Origin: an uncultured Fretibacterium sp.
GTDB taxonomy: Bacteria; Synergistota; Synergistia; Synergistales; Aminobacteriaceae
DNA: 27,168 bases
Assembly: GCA_937900285.1 (NCBI GenBank)
Contig: CALCEM010000078.1
Span: 1 to 27,168 of the forward strand
Direction of reading: 5' to 3'
A program made the translations under genes and the position numbers. This document shows, in pieces, positions 13,952-21,672 of the stretch (position 1 is the first letter of the stretch; the number at the start of each line of letters is the position of its first letter). The notes under the pieces are model-generated. The model did not search any database and was not told the origin of the DNA. It saw nothing but the letters and a program-made list of their open reading frames with translations.

Positions 13952-16015
13952 TTATGCTGTCGTTGCTATTTCTAAAGTTTCGCCCAACCTTCGCATTAAT
14001 TCAAATTTTAATTTTGGATATTTATTTAAATCCGGATCTTCGTTAAAAATTTCCCGCGCATTCTCACGAGCAATATTTAAAATTCCTTTATCGCGTATTA
14101 AATCAGCTACCCTAAAATCTGTTACTCCATGTTGACGAGTTCCGCAAACTGCTCCGGGACCGCGTTGTATTAAATCTTCTTCGGCCAATTCAAAACCATC
14201 CGAACTGTTTACCATCGCTTTAATTCTTTCTAAACCTTCCGGCGTAATATTATTATTTTCCAGTAATATACATTCACTTTTTAATTTTCCGCGTCCGATC
14301 CTGCCCCTTAATTGATGTAATTGCGCGAGTCCAAATTGTCCGGCATCCTGAATTATCATTAATGTAGCGTTCGGAACATCTACACCAACTTCAATAACTA
14401 CCGTTGAAACGAGCAAATCAATTTTACCGTCTGAAAAATCTTTCATGATCGCTCTTTTTTCATCGACTGACATTCGGCCATGAAGCATTTTTATATTTAT
14501 TTCCGGAAGCTGTTCGCACAAAATTTCATAACGATCTGTAACGTTGCTCAAATCTCTTTCACTCTGTTCAATAAGTGGACACACCCAATATATTTGCTGA
14601 TTTTTTTTCACGCGCTCCCGAATCATTCCGGGCAACATTGAAATTTGAATCGGAGTAAACGCTGTCGTTATAATTTTTTTTCGTCCCGGCGGCATTTCAT
14701 CAAGAGTCGATATATTTAAATCACCGTAAACAGAAATTACAAGAGTTCGAGGGATCGGCGTTGCTGTCATTGCTAAAACGTGAGGGGCTTCACCCTTTGA
14801 AATTAATGCGTTGCGCTGCATTACTCCAAATCTGTGCTGCTCATCTATTATGACGAGTCCGGGATTTTGTAAATTTACCCCTTCCGAAAATACAGCATGA
14901 GTCCCAATTAAAACATTTATGCTCCCGTCTGATAAGCCCTGTAAAATTTTTTTCCGCTCAGAACTTTTAACACCGCCGGTTAATAATGCCGTCTTAATTC
15001 CTAAGCTCGACAGATTTTTTTCAAGTTTTATATAATGCTGGTGCGCTAAAATTTCAGTGGGTGCCATAAACACGGCTTGAGTTCCGCTGTCAACTGCCGC
15101 CAAAATCGCACAGACCGCAACCAAAGTTTTACCCGACCCGACATCACCCTGTAATAATCTGTTCATAGGATATAAATTCGCCAAATCATCAAAAATTTCG
15201 TTTATTGCGTTTTTTTGAGCTTTCGTGATTTTAAACGGCAATGACTTTATAAATTTATCGTAAAATTTTCCGGGCTTTAAAATTTTTGCTTTGTTTACAG
15301 AGTTTGAAGCGCGCCTCATCATAATTCCAAGCTGCAACAAAAATAATTCATCAAATGCTAATCTATAACGAGCACGAATAAAATTATTTTCATCATCAGG
15401 TGAATGTATTTGACAAATTGCTTCATGGTAATTCATTAAATCATTTTTCAATAAAATTTTTTTGGGTAAAAACTCTTTAAATAAATTTTTTCCGTAATGT
15501 TCGAGCGCATTCTCAATAATTGAAGCTATTGTACGCGTCGTTAATGAAGCCGTCGCAGGATAAATCGGGAATACTTTGCCAATTAATGAGGGCTTTTTGT
15601 TATATTTTATAATTTCAACTTGAGGGTGAGTAAATTTTAATTCATCCCTAAAATAATCAGCTTGGCCGTAAATTGCGAGCTTCATGCCTTCCGATAAAAA
15701 ATTTAATTTATCGGTGAACCATGTAACTTTTATTTCGCCGGTTTCGTCGCTTAAAATTGCTTCAGTTCTTCCGCCGCTTGAATAAATTTCATCAACTTCA
15801 GCGATAATACAATTATTTAACCCCGGTTCAACGTCTGCAATTTTCACAGGTTCGCGCCTGTCCTCGTAACGCCTGGGCAATAAAAAAAATAAGTCCTCAG
15901 CAGTATAAACATCTAATTTTTTAAATGCCTCTGCTCGTTTAGGACCTACTCCCTTAACGTATTGGACTGAAGAATTTAATTCAAGGCTTTTCGTAATTTT
16001 CATTTGTAAACTCAT
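13952..16015 (-). CDS. recG: ATP-dependent DNA helicase RecG
   Basis: A 687-residue superfamily 2 helicase that remodels stalled replication forks and branched DNA. The N-terminal part (about 15-140) holds a helix-hairpin-helix-like V-K-G-V-G-P-K-R-A and the OB-fold wedge region. Walker A G-D-V-G-S-G-K-T is at 290-297 and the DEAD-type box D-E-Q-H at 391-394. Later motifs include M-T-A-T-P-I-P-R-T, V-I-E-V-G-V-D-V-P-N-A and Q-L-R-G-R-I-G-R-G. The length is usual. The start at 16015 overlaps the end of divIVA by 35 bases; an in-frame ATG at 16003 is an alternative, and neither has a good ribosome site. It is in an operon with divIVA upstream and recX downstream. Confidence 0.97.
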   Translation of the reverse strand: MSLQMKITKSLELNSSVQYVKGVGPKRAEAFKKLDVYTAEDLFFLLPRRYEDRREPVKIADVEPGLNNCIIAEVDEIYSSGGRTEAILSDETGEIKVTWFTDKLNFLSEGMKLAIYGQADYFRDELKFTHPQVEIIKYNKKPSLIGKVFPIYPATASLTTRTIASIIENALEHYGKNLFKEFLPKKILLKNDLMNYHEAICQIHSPDDENNFIRARYRLAFDELFLLQLGIMMRRASNSVNKAKILKPGKFYDKFIKSLPFKITKAQKNAINEIFDDLANLYPMNRLLQGDVGSGKTLVAVCAILAAVDSGTQAVFMAPTEILAHQHYIKLEKNLSSLGIKTALLTGGVKSSERKKILQGLSDGSINVLIGTHAVFSEGVNLQNPGLVIIDEQHRFGVMQRNALISKGEAPHVLAMTATPIPRTLVISVYGDLNISTLDEMPPGRKKIITTAFTPIQISMLPGMIRERVKKNQQIYWVCPLIEQSERDLSNVTDRYEILCEQLPEINIKMLHGRMSVDEKRAIMKDFSDGKIDLLVSTVVIEVGVDVPNATLMIIQDAGQFGLAQLHQLRGRIGRGKLKSECILLENNNITPEGLERIKAMVNSSDGFELAEEDLIQRGPGAVCGTRQHGVTDFRVADLIRDKGILNIARENAREIFNEDPDLNKYPKLKFELMRRLGETLEIATTA

Positions 16016-16709
16016 CTGGTGAATTTAATGAATTTTCTTCTTCAATGTTTTTCATTTCGTCATCAATATCCTGTTGAGCTTTATTTACAATTTTACTGAA
16101 TTCCGTTATAAGTGACATAGAATCTTTTATAAATTGCTGTTTCTGCAAGCTCAAATATCTGACTTGCGCTGAATATACTCCGGCTTTGCTCTCGGAATCC
16201 CTTAAAATTTTTTTTGCTTCATCCTGAGCATTTTTCAAAATATTTTCAGATTCGCTCCTAACTTCTTGACGGCGTGATTCCAATTCCTGATCAATATTTT
16301 CGCGTGCTCGTTCGGAAACTGATAATTTTTCTTGAGACTCCAAAATAATTTCTTCTGCATCTTTTCGAGCTTGTTCAATAATTTCAGTTGCCCGGTTTTC
16401 GGCATCGGCTTGAGCGTCAGTAATAATTTGTTCTGCATTTTTGGCGGCTTGTTCTTCGGTATCTTTAGCGGATTTTCTGGCTTGTATTAACGCGTCTTTT
16501 ATCATGTCTGTCATTGATTCCTGTTTTTTCACCCATGCTTCAAGCTCGTTAATTCTGTTGTCTTTTTCGTCCAGTAAATTAGCATAAGCCTCCAGATCAT
16601 CGGCAACTTGATTTAAAAAGTCTTCAACCTCAGCTACAGCATAACCACCGAAGCGGACTTTTTTAAATATTTTTAATTCGACATCTTTAGCTGTTAATAA
16701 ATCGCTCAT
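15981..16709 (-). CDS. divIVA: DivIVA-domain cell division/polarity protein
   Basis: A 242-residue coiled-coil protein. Residues 4-42 match the DivIVA N-terminal membrane-binding domain, with the conserved pattern F-x-G-Y-x-x-x-E-V-E-D-F-L-N. Residues about 43-165 are Glu/Lys/Gln/Ala-rich coiled coil including a repetitive A-x-x-x-A-E-x-I-I segment, followed by a second helical region. DivIVA proteins sense negative membrane curvature at poles and septa. The ATG at 16709 overlaps the sepF TGA by four bases (ATGA), and AAGGAG sits 10 bases upstream. The next gene, recG, starts within its 3' end. Confidence 0.9.
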   Translation of the reverse strand: MSDLLTAKDVELKIFKKVRFGGYAVAEVEDFLNQVADDLEAYANLLDEKDNRINELEAWVKKQESMTDMIKDALIQARKSAKDTEEQAAKNAEQIITDAQADAENRATEIIEQARKDAEEIILESQEKLSVSERARENIDQELESRRQEVRSESENILKNAQDEAKKILRDSESKAGVYSAQVRYLSLQKQQFIKDSMSLITEFSKIVNKAQQDIDDEMKNIEEENSLNSPDEFTNENYEKP

Positions 16710-17122
16710 TCGCGGGGATCTCCTTCAGGCCAAATTTCAAACATTCCTGCTCTCGGCGTTACTAAATATTGAGCAGGCTCTATAAATTTAATTTCACCTT
16801 CGCGAGCGTACGCAACTCCGCCCATAAAAGTAATAAAATCTTTTCCAGATTCATCAAACTCCGATCTGTTCAACTCGTGCAAATCAATTAAGATCATTGC
16901 GCCATCGTTAAATGCCTGACGTAATCTTTTTTTATCGCTGTCGGAAGCAACTCCCTTAAATAAAATTAATCTGCCTCCTGAATTATTTGAACCTAAATTT
17001 GAATTTGTTTTTAAATTATCGCGTCTGGAATTTTTATTTTTTCGTGCGCGTTCTTCGTATTCGTTGTTATCGTCGTAGTCGTCTTCATCGCTGTCAAAAC
17101 CAAGAAATTTTAAAATATTCAA
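16706..17122 (-). CDS. sepF: Cell division protein SepF
   Basis: A 138-residue SepF-family protein that anchors FtsZ filaments to the membrane. The first residues M-N-I-L-K-F-L-G-F can form the amphipathic targeting helix. Then comes an acidic and Arg/Asn-rich linker (about 10-47) and the core domain with G-G-R-L-I-L-F-K-G (about 48-56), A-x-x-L-I-D-L-type strand and F-I-T-F-M-G-G-V-A-Y-A (about 99-109). A longer frame reaches 17227 inside yggS, but TTG at 17122 has GAGGAGG 8 bases upstream and gives the canonical N-terminus, so I use it. It overlaps divIVA by four bases. Confidence 0.88.
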   Translation of the reverse strand: MNILKFLGFDSDEDDYDDNNEYEERARKNKNSRRDNLKTNSNLGSNNSGGRLILFKGVASDSDKKRLRQAFNDGAMILIDLHELNRSEFDESGKDFITFMGGVAYAREGEIKFIEPAQYLVTPRAGMFEIWPEGDPRE

Positions 17123-17186
17123 TTTAAACGCCTCCTCATAAATTTTATAATTTATAATTTTAGAAATGAAAATATTATCATGAAAT

Positions 17187-17861
17187 TTATTTTTTATAAT
17201 CACGTTCACCAAATAACAACGTCCCAATTCTGATCATTGTGCTGCCCTCGTAAATAGCTGTTTCAAAATCGTCGCTCATGCCCATTGAAATTATTGGGAG
17301 TTCCAAACCCGTTTTAATTCTGGCTTGTTCGGTTAAATTTCTCAAGAGTTCGAACGATTTGTGAATTTTTGTATCATCATCAGTTAAAGGTCCGACGGTC
17401 ATAAGGCCATTTAATTTTAAATTTTCCAGCGTGACAACATGATCCAATAATTTATAAAAATTTTCTGGTGTTATTCCGGATTTATTAATCTCGCCTGAAG
17501 TATTTACTTCGATTAGGACGGGCATAATTTTATTAAACTCGATTGCCAAATTATTTAATTTATTTGCGAGTTCTATGCTGTCGAGCGAATCAATTGAGCT
17601 AAAAATCTCCATAGCTTTACGCGCTTTATTTTGTTGTAAATGTCCGATTAAACGCCATGAAACTTTACAAGGCCCGTAATTTAAAATTTTATTTTGAGCT
17701 TCCTGCACTCGATTTTCGCCAAAGAAATCAATATAATTTTCGGCAAATTTAATTTTGTCGACCGAATGATTTTTACTGACTCCAACGAAAAAAATTTTAT
17801 CGGTTCTAAACGCTTTAGATTTTGCGGTATTTATGCGGTCTAAAATTTCGGATATTTGCAT
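17187..17861 (-). CDS. yggS: YggS family pyridoxal phosphate homeostasis protein
   Basis: A 224-residue PLP-binding TIM-barrel protein of the YggS/PROSC family, which buffers the cofactor rather than acting as an enzyme. It shows F-V-G-V-S-K-N (Lys30 binds PLP), F-G-E-N-R-V-Q-E-A, W-R-L-I-G-H-L-Q-Q-N-K, V-L-I-E-V-N-T-S-G-E, G-L-M-T-V-G-P and a C-terminal S-M-G-M-S-D-D-F-E-x-A-I-x-E-G-S-T-M-I-R-I-G. The frame opens at GTG 17876, but ATG at 17861 gives the family-typical N-terminus. It heads the run to sepF-divIVA-recG-recX, an association common in Firmicutes, Actinobacteria and cyanobacteria, where yggS lies next to sepF. Confidence 0.93.
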   Translation of the reverse strand: MQISEILDRINTAKSKAFRTDKIFFVGVSKNHSVDKIKFAENYIDFFGENRVQEAQNKILNYGPCKVSWRLIGHLQQNKARKAMEIFSSIDSLDSIELANKLNNLAIEFNKIMPVLIEVNTSGEINKSGITPENFYKLLDHVVTLENLKLNGLMTVGPLTDDDTKIHKSFELLRNLTEQARIKTGLELPIISMGMSDDFETAIYEGSTMIRIGTLLFGERDYKK

Positions 17862-17884
17862 CTTTAAAAATTTCACCCTGAAAA

Positions 17885-17893
17885 ATTATATCA
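17885..17893 (-). promoter_or_regulatory. Extended -10 promoter for the yggS-recX operon
   Basis: The minus strand carries TG-A-TATAAT (17893-17885) directly upstream of yggS, with the transcript expected to begin about 15 bases before the ATG at 17861. No -35 match is seen, which is usual when the extended -10 is this good. Confidence 0.55.
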
Positions 17894-17993
17894 ATAAAAA
17901 AAGGTATAAATTATTATCAAAATCAAACACAAAATTAAAATTAAATTCTGATGAAAATAACTTATAATTTGCCGTAAAATTTTCTAAAAACTT

Positions 17994-17999
17994 TATAAT
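17994..17999 (+). promoter_or_regulatory. Candidate -10 box for guaA
   Basis: A perfect TATAAT lies about 60 bases before the guaA start; TTGCCG 19 bases upstream is a poor and distant -35. A second TATAAT at 17963-17968 is an alternative. Transcription from 17994-17999 would place a hairpin (18021-18057) in the leader. Confidence 0.4.
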
Positions 18000-18020
18000 T
18001 TTATGAAAGGCAGGTGAAGT

Positions 18021-18057
18021 CCGTTGCAGATTTTCACATTTAAATTTTCTGTAACGG
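18021..18057 (+). promoter_or_regulatory. Leader hairpin abutting the guaA start codon
   Basis: CCGTTGCAGA (18021-18030) pairs with TCTGTAACGG (18048-18057), 10 base pairs with one G-U wobble and a 17-base loop. The stem ends one base before the guaA TTG start and no T run follows, so it is not a terminator. It would hinder ribosome access when folded. I do not recognise a purine riboswitch or other known aptamer around it. Confidence 0.5.
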
Positions 18058-18058
18058 T

Positions 18059-19600
18059 TTGTATAACTTGCAAAATATTTTAATTCTTGATTGCGGTTCA
18101 CAATTTACGCAGTTAATAGCCCGAAGATTACGGGAAATAAAAATTCATAGCGTAATATTATCTTGGGACAGCTCACCAGATAAAATTAAAGAGCTTAACC
18201 CGAACGGGATAATTATTTCAGGCGGTCCCGACAGCGTAAACGATCCCGATGCTGTTAATATTCACGAAGATATTTTTAAATTTAATTGTCCGATTTTGGG
18301 AATATGTTACGGAATGCAGCTAATTTCAAAATTTTTTGGCGGGGAAATTTCGTCAGGTAATAGCAAAGAATACGGCATCACCAAAATTAATATTAATTCG
18401 AGTTCAGAATTATTCAAAAATATTCCAGACAAAATTAACGCACTCATGAGTCACGGCGATAACGTCTCAAATTTGCCTGAAGGTTTTAAAATTACAGCTT
18501 ACACTGAATCAAATGTAACCGCTGCGATTGAAAATTTAAATAAAAATTTATTCGGCCTGCAGTTTCATCCGGAAGTCGCTAATACAGAATTTGGAATGAA
18601 TATTTTAAAAAATTTCGCGTTTAATATTTGCAAATGCTCCGGCGATTGGGATATAAAAAATTTTGTAGACTCCACAATTAATTTTATTCGCGAAAAAGTT
18701 CAGGACGAAAAAATTATTTGCGCATTATCCGGCGGAGTTGATTCAAGTGTAGCGGCTGCTCTGGTAAACATGGCCTGCGGTAAAAATTTATATTGCGTCT
18801 TCGTAAATCATGGCCTAATGCGAAAAAATGAACCTGAACAAGTCGTGAAATCTTACGAAAATATGGGACTAAATATTAAATATGTTGACGCTTCAGAATT
18901 ATTTTTAAAGGAATTGGCCGGCGTAAATGATCCTGAAAAAAAACGTCACATCATCGGAAAATTATTTATTGACGTGTTCGAAGCCGAAGCCGTAAAAGTT
19001 AACGGAGCAAAATGGCTCTTACAGGGAACAATTTACCCGGACGTAATTGAAAGCGGCATGAAAAATAAAAAAGGTGCTGTATTAATTAAATCTCATCACA
19101 ACGTCGGCGGATTGCCGGAAAAAATGAATTTAAAATTAATTGAACCTTTACGCGATTTATTTAAAGATGAGGTCAGAACTTTAGGAAAAATCATAAACGT
19201 TCCAAATGAAATAATTGAGCGCCAACCCTTTCCCGGTCCAGGTTTAGCTGTTAGATGTCTCGGAGATATAACGGAGGAAAGATTAAATATTTTACGCGAG
19301 GCCGATAATATTCTTACAAGCGAGCTGAAAATTTCAGGGTTATATAAAAATATTTGGCAGGCTTTTTGCGTTTTGTTACCAGTCAGAACAGTAGGAGTGC
19401 AAGGCGACAGCAGAACTTATAATGAAGTTATCGCGTTGCGTGCTGTAAATTCTCAGGACGCAATGACGGCAGAATGGTCCAGAATTAATTTTGATGTTCT
19501 CGACAAAGTTTCAAAAAGAATCTGTAACGAAATATCCGGAGTTAATCGGGTCGTGTTAGATGTTACGTCAAAGCCACCTGCAACAATTGAGTGGGAATAA
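18059..19600 (+). CDS. guaA: GMP synthase (glutamine-hydrolysing)
   Basis: A 513-residue enzyme converting XMP, glutamine and ATP to GMP. The N-terminal class I amidotransferase domain has the nucleophile in G-I-C-Y-G-M-Q (Cys83) and the catalytic pair in L-Q-F-H-P-E-V. The ATP pyrophosphatase domain has the P-loop A-L-S-G-G-V-D-S-S. The C-terminal dimerisation domain includes Q-P-F-P-G-P-G-L-A-V-R and ends in the canonical K-P-P-A-T-I-E-W-E. The start is uncertain: TTG at 18059 or TTG at 18068, neither with a good ribosome site, and a leader hairpin lies directly upstream. It is the first gene of the long plus-strand run ending with cdsA. Confidence 0.97.
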   Translation: MYNLQNILILDCGSQFTQLIARRLREIKIHSVILSWDSSPDKIKELNPNGIIISGGPDSVNDPDAVNIHEDIFKFNCPILGICYGMQLISKFFGGEISSGNSKEYGITKININSSSELFKNIPDKINALMSHGDNVSNLPEGFKITAYTESNVTAAIENLNKNLFGLQFHPEVANTEFGMNILKNFAFNICKCSGDWDIKNFVDSTINFIREKVQDEKIICALSGGVDSSVAAALVNMACGKNLYCVFVNHGLMRKNEPEQVVKSYENMGLNIKYVDASELFLKELAGVNDPEKKRHIIGKLFIDVFEAEAVKVNGAKWLLQGTIYPDVIESGMKNKKGAVLIKSHHNVGGLPEKMNLKLIEPLRDLFKDEVRTLGKIINVPNEIIERQPFPGPGLAVRCLGDITEERLNILREADNILTSELKISGLYKNIWQAFCVLLPVRTVGVQGDSRTYNEVIALRAVNSQDAMTAEWSRINFDVLDKVSKRICNEISGVNRVVLDVTSKPPATIEWE

Positions 19601-19641
19601 TATATAATTCAAAAAATTTTTATCGGAGGATTTTTAATTTT

Positions 19642-20736
19642 ATGAAAATAGCTTTTGGTTGTGATCATGCAGGATTTAATTTGCGCGATGCAGTTTTAAA
19701 ATTTTTAAATGGCCGCAATATTGAAATTATTGATTTTGGATCAAAAGAATTAAACGAAAATGATGATTATCCCGATGTAGCTTTTAAAGTCGCGCGAGCA
19801 GTTTCGGACGAAGAAGCAGAAGCCGGGATAATTTTATGCGGCACTGGTTACGGTGTAGCAATTTCAGCAAATAAAATTAACGGAATAAGGGCTATAGCAT
19901 GTGACAGCGCAGAAGGTGCAGCAAGTGCTAAACGCCATTTAAATTTAAATGTTATTACATTGGGCGGAAGATTTACGAAACCTGAAGAGGTCGACGGAAT
20001 TTTATCGGCATGGCTTGACACTCCGTTTGAAGGCGGAAGACATCTGCGCAGAATAAATAAAATTGCAATGGTCGAAGGCTCAACGTTAAGCGCAAATTTA
20101 CAAAGCGGAGGCAGAGTCGTAATTTTTAATCACCCGTTAGTGCAGCATAAAATGGGACTTATCCGCAGCGTTGAAACTAGCGTAAAACAATTTAGAGAAT
20201 TATTGCAGGAGATCGCCGGCCTGATGGTTTACGAAATTACGAGGACTTTACCATTGGCAGAAATTGAAGTACAGACACCGATCACAAAAACAAAAGCTCA
20301 TACGATCGAGGGCAGAAAATTAGCGATCGTTCCTGTTTTGCGTGCTGGTCTCGGAATGGTTGACGGAATTTTACAGCTCGTTCCAAATGCTAAAGTCGGG
20401 CATATAGGTTTATATAGAAATCCGACAACGCTCGAACCAGTTGAATATTATTGTAAATTGCCGTTTGATATTGAGGAGCGGGATATATTTGTGCTTGATC
20501 CTATGCTTGCGACTGGAGGTTCATCGGCTGCTGCAATAAGTTTAATAAAGAAGCGCGGAGGCAAAAAAATTTCTCTCGTTAATTTAATAGCAGCTCCCGA
20601 AGGTATAGAGAAAGTACATTCAGAACATCCCGAAGTTGATATATTTGTTGCTGCTTTAGATTCGCATTTAAATGAACACGGTTATATTGTGCCGGGTTTA
20701 GGCGATGCAGGCGACAGAATTTTCGGGACGAAATAA
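19642..20736 (+). CDS. rpiB-upp: Fusion of ribose-5-phosphate isomerase B and uracil phosphoribosyltransferase
   Basis: A 364-residue two-domain protein. Residues 1-145 are RpiB: F-G-C-D-H-A-G (His9), the active-site I-L-C-G-T-G-Y-G (Cys66, Thr68), His99 in R-H-L-N-L-N-V, and the phosphate-binding arginines in G-G-R-H-L-R-R (131-137). Residues about 155-364 are UPRT: V-P-V-L-R-A-G-L-G-M (230-239), the PRPP loop V-L-D-P-M-L-A-T-G-G-S-S (284-295) and the uracil-binding G-Y-I-V-P-G-L-G-D-A-G-D-R (347-359). Both active sites look intact. RpiB interconverts ribulose- and ribose-5-phosphate, and UPRT joins PRPP to uracil to give UMP. A longer frame begins at 19591 inside guaA, but ATG at 19642 with GGAGGA upstream is clearly the start. 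There is no internal stop or new start between domains. Confidence 0.95.
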   Translation: MKIAFGCDHAGFNLRDAVLKFLNGRNIEIIDFGSKELNENDDYPDVAFKVARAVSDEEAEAGIILCGTGYGVAISANKINGIRAIACDSAEGAASAKRHLNLNVITLGGRFTKPEEVDGILSAWLDTPFEGGRHLRRINKIAMVEGSTLSANLQSGGRVVIFNHPLVQHKMGLIRSVETSVKQFRELLQEIAGLMVYEITRTLPLAEIEVQTPITKTKAHTIEGRKLAIVPVLRAGLGMVDGILQLVPNAKVGHIGLYRNPTTLEPVEYYCKLPFDIEERDIFVLDPMLATGGSSAAAISLIKKRGGKKISLVNLIAAPEGIEKVHSEHPEVDIFVAALDSHLNEHGYIVPGLGDAGDRIFGTK

Positions 20737-20762
20737 ATAAAATATAAAACAAAATAATAAAA

Positions 20763-21647
20763 TTGCTCGACGTAAAATTTTTAACTTTAATAGTAATTGG
20801 ATTTTTCTGGGGTGGGTTGACTGCTCCAGTTTCTATTAAGCTCGCTGAAATTTATGGAATAATGGATATTCCTGACGCTCGAAAAATTCACACGGTAAAT
20901 ACACCACGCGGTGGCGGTTTAGGATTATGGGCCGGATATATGTTAATGGTGTTATTTATGTCGTATGAGATTTACGAATTAAAATTTTTAGCGGCCGGTG
21001 CGACAATAATATTTTTATGCGGATATCTTGATGATATGTGCTCGCTTAGTCCGTATTTGAGATTAATTTTACATTTTATGGCTTCTGTTTTAGCTGTTAT
21101 ACCTTTGGAGATTTCGATTTACATAAAAATTATTGCTGTGATTTGGGTGGCAGGAGTAACGAGCGCATATAATTTAATTGACGGCATGAACGGTTTATGC
21201 ATTTCGATGTTTATAGCTTCGTCAACGGCGTTATTTTTTTTGGGCAGGAGTTATCCCGGCATATATATGGGAGCTATGGCGTTGGGAGTTTTATGCTGGA
21301 ATTTTCCCGGAGCTTTAACATTTTTAGGAGATGGTGGTAGCACGTTATTGGGGTATTTATTTGCGTCGCACTTTTTAATTTTAGCTTTACCGCAGCTGCA
21401 AAATATAAATATTCAGGAATTAATAATTTTATTTATTTTATTTGGAGGAATGCCGGTTATTGATACTTTAACAGCTTTTATCAGAAGAATTTTAACGGGT
21501 AAATCGCCGTTCTATCCTGATAAAAAACATTTGCATCACATTCTAATAAAAATTACAGATTCAGAAGTGATCACGGTGAGCATATTATTAGCTCTTCAGA
21601 GTATGGCATTAATAAGCGGACTGGCTTTTTACTGGCGCATTAAATAA
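20763..21647 (+). CDS. wecA: Undecaprenyl-phosphate sugar-1-phosphate transferase (WecA/TagO type)
   Basis: A 294-residue polytopic membrane protein of the MraY/WecA/TagO superfamily, which transfers GlcNAc-1-phosphate (or a similar sugar phosphate) from a UDP-sugar to undecaprenyl phosphate. Seen are I-P-D-A-R-K-I-H-T near the N-terminus (about 36-44), G-Y-L-D-D (about 86-90), the catalytic-type N-L-I-D-G-M-N-G-L (about 137-145), F-L-G-D-G-G-S-T-L-L-G-Y, and the basic cytoplasmic loop with D-K-K-H-L-H-H (about 254-260). Eight to ten hydrophobic segments are visible. It is somewhat shorter than E. coli WecA. The start is TTG at 20763 without a ribosome site. Its neighbour wecB suggests that the product starts a surface polymer using ManNAc or GlcNAc. 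Confidence 0.88.
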   Translation: MLDVKFLTLIVIGFFWGGLTAPVSIKLAEIYGIMDIPDARKIHTVNTPRGGGLGLWAGYMLMVLFMSYEIYELKFLAAGATIIFLCGYLDDMCSLSPYLRLILHFMASVLAVIPLEISIYIKIIAVIWVAGVTSAYNLIDGMNGLCISMFIASSTALFFLGRSYPGIYMGAMALGVLCWNFPGALTFLGDGGSTLLGYLFASHFLILALPQLQNINIQELIILFILFGGMPVIDTLTAFIRRILTGKSPFYPDKKHLHHILIKITDSEVITVSILLALQSMALISGLAFYWRIK

Positions 21648-21672
21648 GAAATAAAAAAATTTGGTGTGTAAC

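Noticed and set aside
15981..16709. V-type ATPase subunit E/H or ATP synthase stalk protein instead of DivIVA
   Set aside because: The coiled coil is superficially similar, but residues 4-42 match the DivIVA membrane-binding domain and the gene lies directly behind sepF.
17123..17227. 35-residue N-terminal extension of SepF overlapping yggS
   Set aside because: The amphipathic SepF N-terminus begins at TTG 17122, which has GAGGAGG upstream.
17940..18058. Purine riboswitch upstream of guaA
   Set aside because: I could not find the three-way junction or the conserved loop sequences; only a simple hairpin is present.
17886..18101. Minus-strand 71-codon ORF in the yggS-guaA gap
   Set aside because: It overlaps the guaA start and both promoter regions, has a composition typical of translated AT-rich intergenic DNA, and no ribosome site.
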